This document shows, in pieces, positions 52,723-62,895 of a stretch of DNA of 64,000 bases. Source of the stretch: Duganella sp. BJB476. GTDB lineage: Bacteria; Pseudomonadota; Gammaproteobacteria; Burkholderiales; Burkholderiaceae_D. Location of the stretch: contig NZ_QVIO01000001.1 in the NCBI RefSeq assembly GCF_003416895.1, positions 1,922,001-1,986,000 on the forward strand, read 5' to 3'. Both the position numbers and the translations under genes were made by a program. The stretch's first letter is position 1. Each line of letters starts with the position of its first letter. A model generated the notes under the pieces. It saw only the letters and a program-made list of their open reading frames with translations, made no database searches and was not told the origin of the DNA.

Positions 52723-53085
52723 ATGTCCGATTTCACCCAAGTTCGATTTACGCTGGCAGTCCTTGACCTAGCCAGTTCCACGAACTATTACACCTCGGTT
52801 CTTGGCTTGATCGTGGACTTTACGGCCCCCGGCTGGACGTTTCTATCCCGTGGCAGTTTTCGCGTCATGCTAGGCGAATGCACAGACGCCATTCCTCCTT
52901 CGAACCTGGGCGACCATTCCTGGTATGGATATGTGACGATCTCGGACGCTTCCGCCTTATTCGCAGAGTATCAAGCCTCAGGTGTGGAGTTCACCCAAGC
53001 GCTGTCGGATAAGCCTTGGGGCATGCGGGAATTTGGCATCCGCACAATCGACGGCCATCGCATCATGTTTGGGCAGGAACTGTAG
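52723..53085 (+). CDS. VOC-family glyoxalase/bleomycin-resistance-like protein
   Basis: A 120-aa VOC-fold protein: VRFTLAVLDLASSTNYYTSVLGL, SFRVMLGECTD, YGYVTISDASALFAEYQASG and WGMREFGIRTIDGHRIMFGQ are the paired beta-alpha-beta-beta-beta modules. GGAGGAGAAAC precedes the ATG at 52723. Specific activity is not predictable. Confidence 0.87.
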   Translation: MSDFTQVRFTLAVLDLASSTNYYTSVLGLIVDFTAPGWTFLSRGSFRVMLGECTDAIPPSNLGDHSWYGYVTISDASALFAEYQASGVEFTQALSDKPWGMREFGIRTIDGHRIMFGQEL

Positions 53086-53089
53086 CTGT

Positions 53090-53122
53090 CCGGCGTCCGC
53101 GCCAGCTGCGCGCGGACGCCGG
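53090..53122. terminator. 13-bp perfect hairpin between convergent genes
   Basis: CCGGCGTCCGCGC (53090-53102) pairs perfectly with 53110-53122 around the 7-nt loop CAGCTGC. It sits between the VOC stop and the ppnN stop. U-tracts are weak on both sides, so it may block RNA decay or act as a bidirectional, imperfect terminator. Confidence 0.55.
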
Positions 53123-53128
53123 TTGGTG

Positions 53129-54499
53129 TTACTGGATCACGCGATAGCAAGGCGTGTACTGCTTGCCCGCCAGCTTCATGCGATGCTGCGCCACGAACGA
53201 CGCCAGCAGCGCATCCATCGGCCCCATGATCTCCTTGTCGCCGTGGATTTCAAAGTGGCCGAACTTCTCGATCGCGCGGATGCCCTCGTCCTTGACGTTA
53301 CCCGCCACCACGCCCGAAAACGCCCGGCGCAGATTCGCCGCCAGCAGATGCACTTCCTGGTTCTTGTGCAGGCTCAGGTTGCGCATGTTCTCGTGCGTCG
53401 GCGCGAACGGATGCTGGAACTCCTGGTCGATCTTCAGGCCCCAATTGAAGTAATAGGCATCACTGCGGGATTTGCGGAACTCGCGCACCTGCTTGATCCC
53501 CGCCTGCATCTCGCGCGCCACCAGCTCAGGATCGTCGATGATGATCTTGTAGCGCTGCTGCGCCTCGGGACCCAGCGTATCGTGGATGAACTGGTTGATC
53601 TGCACGAAGTACTCGCGCGAGGTCTCCGGTCCGGTGAACACCAGCGGGAACGGAATATCGGCATTATCGGGATGCAGCAGGATGCCCAATATGTAGAGGA
53701 TCTCCTCCGCCGTCCCGGCGCCGCCAGGGAATACGACGATGCCATGACCGGAGCGCACGAACGCTTCCAGGCGCTTCTCGATGTCCGGCATGATCACCAG
53801 CTCATTGACGATCGGGTTCGGCGACTCGGCCGCGATGATGCCCGGCTCCGAGATGCCCAGGTAGCGTCCCTTGTGCAAACGCTGCTTGGCATGGCCGATG
53901 GTGGCGCCCTTCATCGGCCCCTTCATCGCGCCGGGACCGCAACCGGTGCAGATATCCAGGTCGCGCAAGCCCATTTGATAACCGACTTCCTTCGAGTAGT
54001 TGTACTCGGCGCGGTTGATCGAATGCCCGCCCCAGCACACCACCAGGTTGGGATTCAACATAGGCTTGAGCACCCCGGCGTTGCGCAGGATGTGGAACAC
54101 CGAATCGGTGATGCCTTCGGTGCTGCCCATGTCGAACTTCGGATTGTCCGTCACCTCGTTGCTGACGAAGACTATATCGCGCAGCACCGCGAACAGGTGT
54201 TCGTGGATGCCCTTGATCATTTTGCCGTCGACGAAGGCGATCGCCGGCGCTCCCTTGATATCGAGCTTGATGCCGCGTTCGCGCTGCACAATGCTGATCT
54301 CAAATGACTTGTATCGTTCCAGCAGTTCCTTTCCATCGTCGATAGTGCTGCCGCAATTGAGCACGGCCAGTGCGCAATTACGGAAGATGTTATAGAGACC
54401 GCCCTGGCTAGTGTCGAGCAGCTTGTTTACTTCCGCCTTCGAAAGCACTTCCAACTGGCCTTCGGGCGAAATCAGGGTATCGACAACGTCATGTTCCAT
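53129..54499 (-). CDS. ppnN: Pyrimidine/purine nucleotide 5'-monophosphate nucleosidase PpnN
   Basis: A 456-aa LOG-family nucleosidase that cleaves nucleoside monophosphates to free base and ribose 5-phosphate (E. coli PpnN/YgdH is 454 aa). Hallmarks: RERGIKLDIKGAPAIAFVDG, CGPGAMKGPMKGATIGHAKQ, and the catalytic PGGxGT site VVFPGGAGTAEEILYI. The N-terminal LSKAEVNKLLD and FRNCALAVLNCGS match the PpnN-specific domain. The ATG at 54499 fits the family; a longer frame does not. In E. coli it is bound by ppGpp. Confidence 0.94.
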   Translation of the reverse strand: MEHDVVDTLISPEGQLEVLSKAEVNKLLDTSQGGLYNIFRNCALAVLNCGSTIDDGKELLERYKSFEISIVQRERGIKLDIKGAPAIAFVDGKMIKGIHEHLFAVLRDIVFVSNEVTDNPKFDMGSTEGITDSVFHILRNAGVLKPMLNPNLVVCWGGHSINRAEYNYSKEVGYQMGLRDLDICTGCGPGAMKGPMKGATIGHAKQRLHKGRYLGISEPGIIAAESPNPIVNELVIMPDIEKRLEAFVRSGHGIVVFPGGAGTAEEILYILGILLHPDNADIPFPLVFTGPETSREYFVQINQFIHDTLGPEAQQRYKIIIDDPELVAREMQAGIKQVREFRKSRSDAYYFNWGLKIDQEFQHPFAPTHENMRNLSLHKNQEVHLLAANLRRAFSGVVAGNVKDEGIRAIEKFGHFEIHGDKEIMGPMDALLASFVAQHRMKLAGKQYTPCYRVIQ

Positions 54500-54766
54500 G
54501 ATGCGAAAATCCTTATTCAAATTCGATGCATTTCGATGCATAACAGGTAAGCCTGCAGTGCCAATATACGACAAACCGGCGAGTTTTGGGGTGGAGATTG
54601 CCATAGCAGGATTGTGCATATTTATTAGCACAAAAGACATAACTTTGCAGGCAGGCGATCAAAATGTACGGCCGGAGCGATTTGTAGATTAAAATGGCGC
54701 CCAATTTGGCTCCCCACAAGGGGGCTTGAGACACTTTTCATAGATCATAAAATTAGGAGAAGCCGC

Positions 54767-56266
54767 ATGAGCGGTGCTACCACCACCAATACGGAAGTCG
54801 CTATTCCCGAATTCAAACAGATCATGGGCCACCCTGCTCCGCTGTGGATGTTGTTCATGACCGAGTTCTGGGAGCGTTTCGCGTTCTACGGCATACGTTG
54901 GGCCCTGGTGCTCTACGTCGTAGCGCAGTTCTACCACGGCGACCCCACCGGTGAGGCCCCTGCCAACCTGATTTACGGCTCCTATCTGGCCGTGGTCTAT
55001 GCCGCAGCACTGTTCGGCGGCTACATCGCCGACCGCGTGCTGGGCTATCAGCGCTCCATCCTGGTCGGCGCATCGTTCATGGCGGCCGGCCTGTTCATGA
55101 TCGCCTACCCCGACCAGACCGTGTTCCAAGTCGGTCTGGCCACCATCATCGTCGGCAACGGCATGTTCAAACCGAACATCTCGACCATGGTCGGCAAGCT
55201 GTATAGCACCGCCGATACCCGCCGCGATTCCGGCTTCACCATTTTCTACATGGGCATCAACTCCGGCGCGATGGTGGCGCCGGTGCTGACCGAGTGGCTG
55301 GCGACGGCCATCTTCGGCTCCAACGGCATGCCTGCTTATAAAGTGGTGTTCATGTCCGCCGGCGTCGGCATGCTGGTCTCGCTGGTATGGTTCTTCATCG
55401 GCCGCCGCAACCTGAAAGGCATCGGCGCGCCGGATGCATCGAACGCCGATCCGAAACGCGTGCTGTACGTGGTTCTGGGCTCGCTGTGCGTGATCCCTGT
55501 CGTGTACTTCCTGCTGGCCGCCGGTGCGAATAAGCTGCAAATGGTGCTGTCCGCGCTGTTCGTCCTGCTGTCGGTGATGCTGCTGATCGAAGGCATCAAG
55601 AACGGCAAGGTCGCCCGCGACAAGGTCATCGCCATGCTGCTGATCTTCTTCTTCAATATCATGTTCTGGATGTTCTTCGAACAGGCAGGCAGCTCGTTCA
55701 CCTTCCTGGCCGATAAGATCGTCGACCGCCAGATGTTCAACTGGACCTTCCCGGTAGCCTGGTTCCAGACCGTGAATTCGCTGGCCATCATCGGCTGCGC
55801 GCCGATCATCGCCTTCATCTGGGTCGCCATGCGCAACAAGAATCCTTCGATTCCGCGCAAGTTCGGCCTGGGCCTGCTGTTCAACGGCTCCGCTTTCGGC
55901 CTGCTGATGTTCGCGCTGTCGTCGCTGGTCAGCGTCGACAACCACATCCCGTTCTGGACCCTGTTCATGGTCTACGTGCTGCAATCGATCGGTGAACTGT
56001 GCCTGTCGCCTATCGGCTTGTCGATGGTGACCAAGCTGGCTCCTACCCGCCTGGTTGGCCTGGGCATGGGCGGCTGGTTCCTGTCCACCGGTATCGGCAA
56101 CAACCTGTCGGGCATCTTCGCCTCGGCGGTCAGCGGCGAGAGTGGCATGTCGGTGACGTCGGCGCTGTCCGGCTACACCTTCGGCTTCTGGTCGCTGATG
56201 GCCGGCGGCGTGCTGCTGTTCCTGATCGCACCGCTGATCCAGAAGCTGATGCACGGCGTGAAGTAA
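54767..56266 (+). CDS. POT-family proton-dependent oligopeptide transporter
   Basis: A 499-aa, 12-14 helix transporter of the major facilitator fold. The proton-coupling motif ExxER is TEFWERFAFYG, and other POT signatures include GGYIADRVLGYQRSIL, GNGMFKPNISTMVGKLY and FTIFYMGINSGAMVAPVL. It imports di- and tripeptides. ATTAGGAGA lies before the ATG. It ends at a strong hairpin terminator. Confidence 0.95.
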   Translation: MSGATTTNTEVAIPEFKQIMGHPAPLWMLFMTEFWERFAFYGIRWALVLYVVAQFYHGDPTGEAPANLIYGSYLAVVYAAALFGGYIADRVLGYQRSILVGASFMAAGLFMIAYPDQTVFQVGLATIIVGNGMFKPNISTMVGKLYSTADTRRDSGFTIFYMGINSGAMVAPVLTEWLATAIFGSNGMPAYKVVFMSAGVGMLVSLVWFFIGRRNLKGIGAPDASNADPKRVLYVVLGSLCVIPVVYFLLAAGANKLQMVLSALFVLLSVMLLIEGIKNGKVARDKVIAMLLIFFFNIMFWMFFEQAGSSFTFLADKIVDRQMFNWTFPVAWFQTVNSLAIIGCAPIIAFIWVAMRNKNPSIPRKFGLGLLFNGSAFGLLMFALSSLVSVDNHIPFWTLFMVYVLQSIGELCLSPIGLSMVTKLAPTRLVGLGMGGWFLSTGIGNNLSGIFASAVSGESGMSVTSALSGYTFGFWSLMAGGVLLFLIAPLIQKLMHGVK

Positions 56267-56284
56267 GCGCTTTCCGCACCAGCT

Positions 56285-56332
56285 CAAAAAAAAACCACCT
56301 GCGCAGCGCACGCTCTGGCAGGTGGTTTTTTT
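56285..56332. terminator. Bidirectional terminator between POT gene and glpD
   Basis: AACCACCTGC (56293-56302) pairs with GCAGGTGGTT (56318-56327), with an A-run before and a T-run after, so it works for both converging genes. It overlaps the last two bases of glpD. Confidence 0.92.
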
Positions 56333-57875
56333 ATGCCGCTTGCTTGAACTGAAACGGGTGCGCCGCCAGCCACGCCTGCAGCTTGTCGCCGGTGTCCGGC
56401 GGCAGGTGCAGGCCAAGCTTGGAGCGCCGCCACAGGATGTCCTGCGCGGTGCGCGCCCATTCGTAGCGGCGCAGGTATTCCACTTCCGCCGCATACAGGC
56501 CCGGCGCGATCTCCTCGCCCATCGCGGCGATATCGTCCTTTTGCCCGAGCAGCGTGTGGATGCGGGTGCCGTAGGCGCGGGCGTAGCGCACCACCAGCAG
56601 CGGCGGCAGCCAGCTGTAGCGGCCCTGCACATTGCGCACCCAGGTGTCGAATTCCAGCACCGAACGATTCTGCGGCTCGGCGCCAAACAGGTCGCCGCCC
56701 GGCAGGCAGGCGTTGTGGGTCCAGGCGCCGTGGCGGTTGCCCAGCGCTTTGGCGATCAGGTCGACCGCCTCCTCCGCCAGTTTGCGGAAGGTGGTGATCT
56801 TGCCGCCGAAGACGCTCAACATCGGCGGGCCGTCGCTGTCGACCTCCAGCCGGTAGTCGCGCGTGACGGCCTTGGCGTCGGCGCCGTCTTCCACCAGCGG
56901 CCGCACGCCCGAGTAGGTCCACACCACGTCGGCCGGTACGATGGGCTTGACGAAGTACTGGCTGGCCAGCTCGCACAGATAGCCGATTTCGTCCTCGCTG
57001 ATGGCGACCTGGTTGGCGTCGCCGCGGTAATCGAGGTCGGTGGTGCCGATCAGCGTGAAGTCGCGCTCATACGGAATCGCGAACACGATGCGGCCGTCCG
57101 GGTGCTGGAAGATGTAGGCATTGTCATGCTCGAAGATGCGCTTGACGATGATATGGCTGCCCTTGATCAGCCGCAGGTTGCCGCCGCCCTCTTTCGGCAG
57201 CGTCGCGTGCAGCAGGCTGGCGGTCCAAGGCCCCGCCGCGTTGACCACGTAGCGCGCATTGACGCGGACATCGCCGCAACCGCTCTTGTGCAGATCCGCT
57301 TCCCAGCCGTCCGCCTTGCGCGTCAAGCCCTTGCACACGGTCTGGGTCAGGATGGTGGCGCCTTTTTCGCAGGCGTCGATGGCGTTCAGCACCACCAGCC
57401 GCGCATCGTCCACCCAGCCGTCGGAATAGATAAAGCCGCGCTGGAACTCTGGCTTGAGCGGCTTGCCCGCCGCATGCGTGCGCAGGTTGATGCCGGCCGA
57501 CGCGGGCAGCAGCTCGCGCTTGGCCAGCAGGTCGTACAGCATCAGGCCGGCCCGTATCATCAGCGCCGGGCGCTGGCTGGGCGCATGCGGCATCACGAAG
57601 CGCAGCGGCCACATGATGTGCGGCGCGGCGCGCAGCAGCACCTCGCGCTCGATCAGCGCCTTGCGCACCAGATTGAACTCGTAATACTCCAGATAGCGCA
57701 GGCCGCCGTGGATCAGCTTGGTGGAGGCCGACGAGGTGTGCGAGGCCAGGTCGTCCTTTTCGCACAGCACCACCGACAAGCCCCGCCCCGCCGCATCGCG
57801 CGCAATGCCGGCGCCGTTGATGCCGCCTCCTACGATCAGGATGTCGCAATCGAGAGTGTGCTGCGGTTCCGCCAT
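56331..57875 (-). CDS. glpD: Aerobic glycerol-3-phosphate dehydrogenase
   Basis: A 514-aa FAD-dependent membrane-associated enzyme oxidising glycerol-3-phosphate to DHAP with electrons to quinone. The FAD fold starts DILIVGGGINGAGIARDAAG, and LIHGGLRYLEYYEFNLVRKAL, SDGWVDDARLVVLNA, GTTDLDYRGD and SVFGGKITTFRKLAEEA are GlpD blocks. Length matches E. coli GlpD (501). It is monocistronic here, with no glpF/K/R in view. Confidence 0.95.
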   Translation of the reverse strand: MAEPQHTLDCDILIVGGGINGAGIARDAAGRGLSVVLCEKDDLASHTSSASTKLIHGGLRYLEYYEFNLVRKALIEREVLLRAAPHIMWPLRFVMPHAPSQRPALMIRAGLMLYDLLAKRELLPASAGINLRTHAAGKPLKPEFQRGFIYSDGWVDDARLVVLNAIDACEKGATILTQTVCKGLTRKADGWEADLHKSGCGDVRVNARYVVNAAGPWTASLLHATLPKEGGGNLRLIKGSHIIVKRIFEHDNAYIFQHPDGRIVFAIPYERDFTLIGTTDLDYRGDANQVAISEDEIGYLCELASQYFVKPIVPADVVWTYSGVRPLVEDGADAKAVTRDYRLEVDSDGPPMLSVFGGKITTFRKLAEEAVDLIAKALGNRHGAWTHNACLPGGDLFGAEPQNRSVLEFDTWVRNVQGRYSWLPPLLVVRYARAYGTRIHTLLGQKDDIAAMGEEIAPGLYAAEVEYLRRYEWARTAQDILWRRSKLGLHLPPDTGDKLQAWLAAHPFQFKQAA

Positions 57876-58013
57876 GTCTTCCCCGGTTGTAAAGCGAAAA
57901 TTATTCAGATAACTGTTACGTTACGACAAAATCACCAATAGTCATAGGGGGAAGTGGCCATATTTGCAAAAAAAGCCACTTTTCATTTAAGGGTGTCCAA
58001 ATTTTTGTTGGTC

Positions 58014-58019
58014 TATAAT
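58014..58019 (+). promoter_or_regulatory. TATAAT before mrcA
   Basis: A consensus -10 lies 33 bp before the TTG start. The 57876-58013 region is AT-rich with no open gene; no convincing -35 is seen at normal spacing. Confidence 0.45.
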
Positions 58020-58051
58020 CGCGCCTACCGCTGCTACCGTGAGACTACGCC

Positions 58052-60382
58052 TTGACTGCTTCGCCCATCAATCTGTCCAAATGGCTGACCCGCCGCAACG
58101 CCATCCGCGGCTTTATTGTGGCCGGCGTCGCCGCGCTGATCGCCGGCGGCCTGCTGCTGGCCTACATGCTGCTGTACGTCGCGCCCAACCTGCCGTCGCT
58201 GGAAGTGATCACCGATTACCGCCCCAAGATCCCGCTGCGCATCTACACCGCCGACAACGCCCTGATCGGCGAATTCGGCGAGGAGCACCGCGACTTCGTG
58301 CCGATCAAGGACATCCCGGAGATGATGAAGAAGTCCGTGCTGGCGATCGAGGACAAGCGCTTCTACGAGCATAACGGCATCGACTGGCGCCGCGCGCTGG
58401 GCGCGGCGCGCGCCAACCTGGGCGGCGCCATGCGCCAGGGCGGCTCCACCATCACGATGCAGGTGGCGCGCAACTTCTTCCTCACCCGCGAAAAATTCTA
58501 CGGCCGCAAGCTCAATGAGGTCATGCTGGCGTTTAAGATCGAGGCGGCGCTCAGCAAGGAGCAGATCCTCGAACTGTATATGAACCAGATCTACCTCGGC
58601 CAGCGCTCCTTCGGTTTCGGCGCGGCGTCGCAGGTCTACTTCGGCAAATCGCTGAAGAACCTGGACATCGCCGAGATGGCGATGCTGGCCGGCCTGCCGC
58701 AAAATCCGGCCCGCCACAACCCGGCCGTCAATCCCAAGCGCGCCAAGCAACGCCAGCGTGTGGTGCTGAAATCGATGCGGGACCTGAACTACATCACCGA
58801 AGACCAGTACCAGAAGGCGCTGCACGAAACGCTGCACGTGAGCCATCGCGGCCAGGAGTTCGACACTCACGCCGAGTACGTGGCCGAACTGGCGCGCCAG
58901 GTGGTGTACGCCCAATTCAAGGAAGACTCGTACACCAAGGGCATCAGCGTCTACACCACCATCCTCAAGGCCGACCAGAACGCGGCCTACGAATCGGTGC
59001 GCCGCAATGTGCTGAACTACGACCAGCGCCACGGCTACCGCGGCCCGGAAGCCTTCATCACGCTGCCGGCCGGCGAGGAAGAGCGCGACGACGCCATCGA
59101 GGAGGCGCTGCAGCGCCGTCCGGGCAGCGACCGCCTGATCCCGGCCGTGGTGCTGGAAGTGGGCGCCAAGTCGGTCAAGGTGCAGAATCCGTTCGGCGAA
59201 GAGATCACCATCAGCGGCGACGGCCTGCGCCTGGCCGCCAGCGCATTGACCGACAAGGCCAAGGACACGGTCCGCCTGCGTCCCGGCGCGGTGATCCGCA
59301 TCATGCAGGAGAAGAGCGGCTGGAGCATCACGCAGGTGCCGCAGGTGGCGGCGGCGTTCGTGTCCATCGATTCGGTCAGCGGCGGCTATCACGCCATGGT
59401 CGGCGGCTTCGACTACAACCTGCAGAAGTTCAACCACGTCACGCAGGCCTGGCGCCAGCCGGGTTCCTCGATCAAGCCGTTCGTGTATTCGGCGGCGCTG
59501 GAAAAAGGCTTCTCGCCGGCGACCCTGATCAACGACGTGCCGCTGGACCTGACCGGCGCCGAAACCGGCAACGAAGCGTGGAGCCCGAAAAACGACGACG
59601 GCAAATTCGACGGCCCGATCACCATGCGCACCGCGCTGGCCGAATCGAAGAACGTGGCCTCGGTGCGCATCCTGCGCTCGATCACGGTGCCGTACGCGCA
59701 CAACTACCTGGGCAAGTTCGGCTTCGACCTGGCCAAGCATCCGAAGAACCTGACCATGGCGCTGGGCACCGGCTCGGTCACGCCGGCGCAGCTGGTGGGC
59801 GCGTACTCGGTGTTCGCCAACGGCGGCTACACGGTCGAGCCTTACCTGATCGCCAAGATCGTCGACGGCAGCGGCAAGATCATTTCCGAGGCCAAGCCGC
59901 GCACCACGCTGCCGGACGACGCCCGCGTCATCGATCCGCGCAACGCCTTCGTCACCGACGGCATGCTGCGCCAGGTCACGCGCACCGGCACCGGCGCCGC
60001 CGTGGCCCGCCTGGGCCGCCCTGACCTGGCCGGCAAGACCGGCACCTCCAGCGACGCGGTCGATGGCTGGTTCGCCGGCTACGGCGGCGGCATCGTGGCG
60101 GTATCGTGGATGGGTTACGACGATTCGAAATCGTTGGGCGGCAAGGAGTTCGGCTCCAGCGTGGCGCTGCCGATCTGGATCGACTACATGAAGGTGGCGC
60201 TGCAAAACCGTCCGGCACTGGAACGCCAGGTTCCGGCCGGGTTGACGCAGGTGGACGGCGAGTGGCTGTACGACGAGTTCACCGGCGACGCCGCGCGCCA
60301 TACGCTGGACATGGACGACGTGGCGCCGGGCGCGGAGAACGTGGCGCCGCAGCTGGCCGGCACGCCGCCGCCTGGGCAGTGA
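58052..60382 (+). CDS. mrcA: Penicillin-binding protein 1A (class A PBP)
   Basis: A 776-aa bifunctional peptidoglycan synthase anchored by one N-terminal helix (residues 18-44). Glycosyltransferase motifs: EDKRFYEHNGID (catalytic Glu), GGSTITMQVARNFF and KEQILELYMNQIYLGQ; transpeptidase motifs: SSIK (QPGSSIKPF), SxN (AESKN) and KTGT (GKTGTSSDA). The start is TTG at 58052; a nearby GTG (58039) is out of frame and the next ATG would lie inside the membrane anchor. A shorter length than the usual 790-850 residues reflects a modest OB-like insert. Confidence 0.95.
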   Translation: MTASPINLSKWLTRRNAIRGFIVAGVAALIAGGLLLAYMLLYVAPNLPSLEVITDYRPKIPLRIYTADNALIGEFGEEHRDFVPIKDIPEMMKKSVLAIEDKRFYEHNGIDWRRALGAARANLGGAMRQGGSTITMQVARNFFLTREKFYGRKLNEVMLAFKIEAALSKEQILELYMNQIYLGQRSFGFGAASQVYFGKSLKNLDIAEMAMLAGLPQNPARHNPAVNPKRAKQRQRVVLKSMRDLNYITEDQYQKALHETLHVSHRGQEFDTHAEYVAELARQVVYAQFKEDSYTKGISVYTTILKADQNAAYESVRRNVLNYDQRHGYRGPEAFITLPAGEEERDDAIEEALQRRPGSDRLIPAVVLEVGAKSVKVQNPFGEEITISGDGLRLAASALTDKAKDTVRLRPGAVIRIMQEKSGWSITQVPQVAAAFVSIDSVSGGYHAMVGGFDYNLQKFNHVTQAWRQPGSSIKPFVYSAALEKGFSPATLINDVPLDLTGAETGNEAWSPKNDDGKFDGPITMRTALAESKNVASVRILRSITVPYAHNYLGKFGFDLAKHPKNLTMALGTGSVTPAQLVGAYSVFANGGYTVEPYLIAKIVDGSGKIISEAKPRTTLPDDARVIDPRNAFVTDGMLRQVTRTGTGAAVARLGRPDLAGKTGTSSDAVDGWFAGYGGGIVAVSWMGYDDSKSLGGKEFGSSVALPIWIDYMKVALQNRPALERQVPAGLTQVDGEWLYDEFTGDAARHTLDMDDVAPGAENVAPQLAGTPPPGQ

Positions 60383-60386
60383 CGTA

Positions 60387-61097
60387 GTGAGTTTGCGTCA
60401 CGCGAGACTAGCTTTGCTTGCATTGTTATGTGGGCTGCTGGTCCTGCCCGCTCGTGGCGCCGAACCTGCGGATCATGAAGCAATGCCCTGCCCCGGCGCC
60501 ATCGCCTGGAACGAGGCGCACCCAGAGCAATCCGACGCGGCGATGGCGCAGCGCGACGCCGCGCGGCAGTTCGGCGACCCGGCCTTGCGCACCGAACTGG
60601 CGGAGCGCTACACGCGCGACCAGGACGCGCGCATCGCCTGGCTCGCAGCCCCTTCCAACGCAGGCTTGCGGCGGCGCGTCGGCGAAATCGATGCAGACAA
60701 CGTCGCCTGGCTATCCAAAATGGTACGCGGCAAAGGCTTCCCGACCGCTGCGCAAGTGGGGGAACAGGGCGTGCTCCATGTGTGGCTGCTGGTGCAGCAC
60801 GCGGACCGTGAACCGAAATTTCAGGCCGCTCTCTTGCCGATGCTGGAACAACGCCATGCCGAAGGTGAGCTCAGTGGCATGAACCTGTCACGCTCCGTCG
60901 ATCGCGTCCTGGTCGCGCAAGGCAAGGCCCAACGCTACGGCACGCAATTCCCAACGGAGGCATGGGCCAGCGGCCATTTCGGCCTGCCTGACGAAGCTCG
61001 CGTGCGCGAGGTGGACCAGCACAGGCAAGAGCTGGGGATCATGCCGCTGGCCGATTATGTTTGCATGATGAGCCATGCGCGCAGGCCACGGCCATGA
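60387..61097 (+). CDS. Secreted DUF6624-family protein
   Basis: A 236-aa protein with signal peptide MSLRHARLALLALLCGLLVL. The C-terminal half matches DUF6624: KMVRGKGFPTAAQVGEQGVL, VWLLVQHADREPKFQAALLPM, NLSRSVDRVLVAQGKAQRYGTQ. It starts with GTG 4 bp after mrcA, so it is likely read through from it. Function unknown. Confidence 0.82.
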   Translation: MSLRHARLALLALLCGLLVLPARGAEPADHEAMPCPGAIAWNEAHPEQSDAAMAQRDAARQFGDPALRTELAERYTRDQDARIAWLAAPSNAGLRRRVGEIDADNVAWLSKMVRGKGFPTAAQVGEQGVLHVWLLVQHADREPKFQAALLPMLEQRHAEGELSGMNLSRSVDRVLVAQGKAQRYGTQFPTEAWASGHFGLPDEARVREVDQHRQELGIMPLADYVCMMSHARRPRP

Positions 61098-61113
61098 TGG
61101 GGATGCAACTAGG

Positions 61114-61794
61114 TCAGGAAGCCAGGTAGCCGCGCATCATGCGCACGGCGCTATCTGCAAACTGGTCCGGGCTGACGTCGGCAGCCCGGTACTTCCAACG
61201 TTTCACATACCAGTCCTGGAACATCGCCATGATGTGCGCGGCCTGCAGCTCCGGGCTGCCGGCGGGACGCTGCGGCAGCTGGGCGATCACGCCGGCGAAC
61301 AAGGCCTGCACATGCAGCTCCGATTCCTTGGCGGTGGTGCGCTGCGCCGATTGCAGCACGCGCGAATCCATGAAGACGAAATAAAACCACGGCTGCAAAA
61401 TCTCGGACACGTAGATCGAGGCCCGCACCAGCGCTTCCAGCTTGTCGAGCGGCTCGGTGACGTCGTCGAACAGGCGCGGCATCTCCTGGGTGGCGTGGCG
61501 CACCACGTCCTCGATCATCTCCGCCAGTTGGTCCTTGTTGCTGATGTAGCCGTACAAGCCGCCCATCGACAGTCCGGTCTCCTGGCACAGGTCGCGCAGA
61601 TTCATGGCGCGGAAGCCGACGTCGTTGGCCAGCTTGAAGGTGGCCCGAAAAATCCTCTCCAGGTTTTCCAACGCCGGCTTGCGGCGCTTGACGGTGATGC
61701 GTTCAGCGTTGTGGTCGAGCAGATACGCCCAGATATTGACGCCATCCAGCGGCGTCATCGCCTGAAATTGTTGGAAGTCGAATCGCGACGGCAA
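61114..61794 (-). CDS. TetR-family transcriptional regulator
   Basis: A 226-aa one-component regulator. The HTH is in ERIFRATFKLANDVGFRAMNLRDLCQETGLSMGGLYGYI, split here: NLRDLCQETGLSMGGLYGYI is the recognition part. The N-terminal 40 residues precede the usual TetR start. The first codon would be TTG at 61794, with AGAGAC upstream; an ATG at 61758 is possible but lacks a ribosome site. It lies divergent from the lipase operon, a plausible target. Confidence 0.85.
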   Translation of the reverse strand: MPSRFDFQQFQAMTPLDGVNIWAYLLDHNAERITVKRRKPALENLERIFRATFKLANDVGFRAMNLRDLCQETGLSMGGLYGYISNKDQLAEMIEDVVRHATQEMPRLFDDVTEPLDKLEALVRASIYVSEILQPWFYFVFMDSRVLQSAQRTTAKESELHVQALFAGVIAQLPQRPAGSPELQAAHIMAMFQDWYVKRWKYRAADVSPDQFADSAVRMMRGYLAS

Positions 61795-61958
61795 GGTAGT
61801 CTCTTTATTTGAGTTTTGGTCTCGATTATAGCCCAGGAAAACAACTGGGATCAGCGGCCCTTCAGATTGGCTCCCAAGGCCTAGCGTGCGGACTGCAAGG
61901 CCAGCGGCCCAGTGCTACATTTTGATGACCGGGGAAATACCCGGACCTCAAAATATAA

Positions 61959-62885
<927 letters not shown>

Positions 62886-62895
62886 GGAGCGCATG

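Noticed and set aside
58034..60301. 755-codon frame antisense to mrcA
   Set aside because: PBP1a motifs are complete on the plus strand; the antisense product is Arg/Val/His-rich and featureless.
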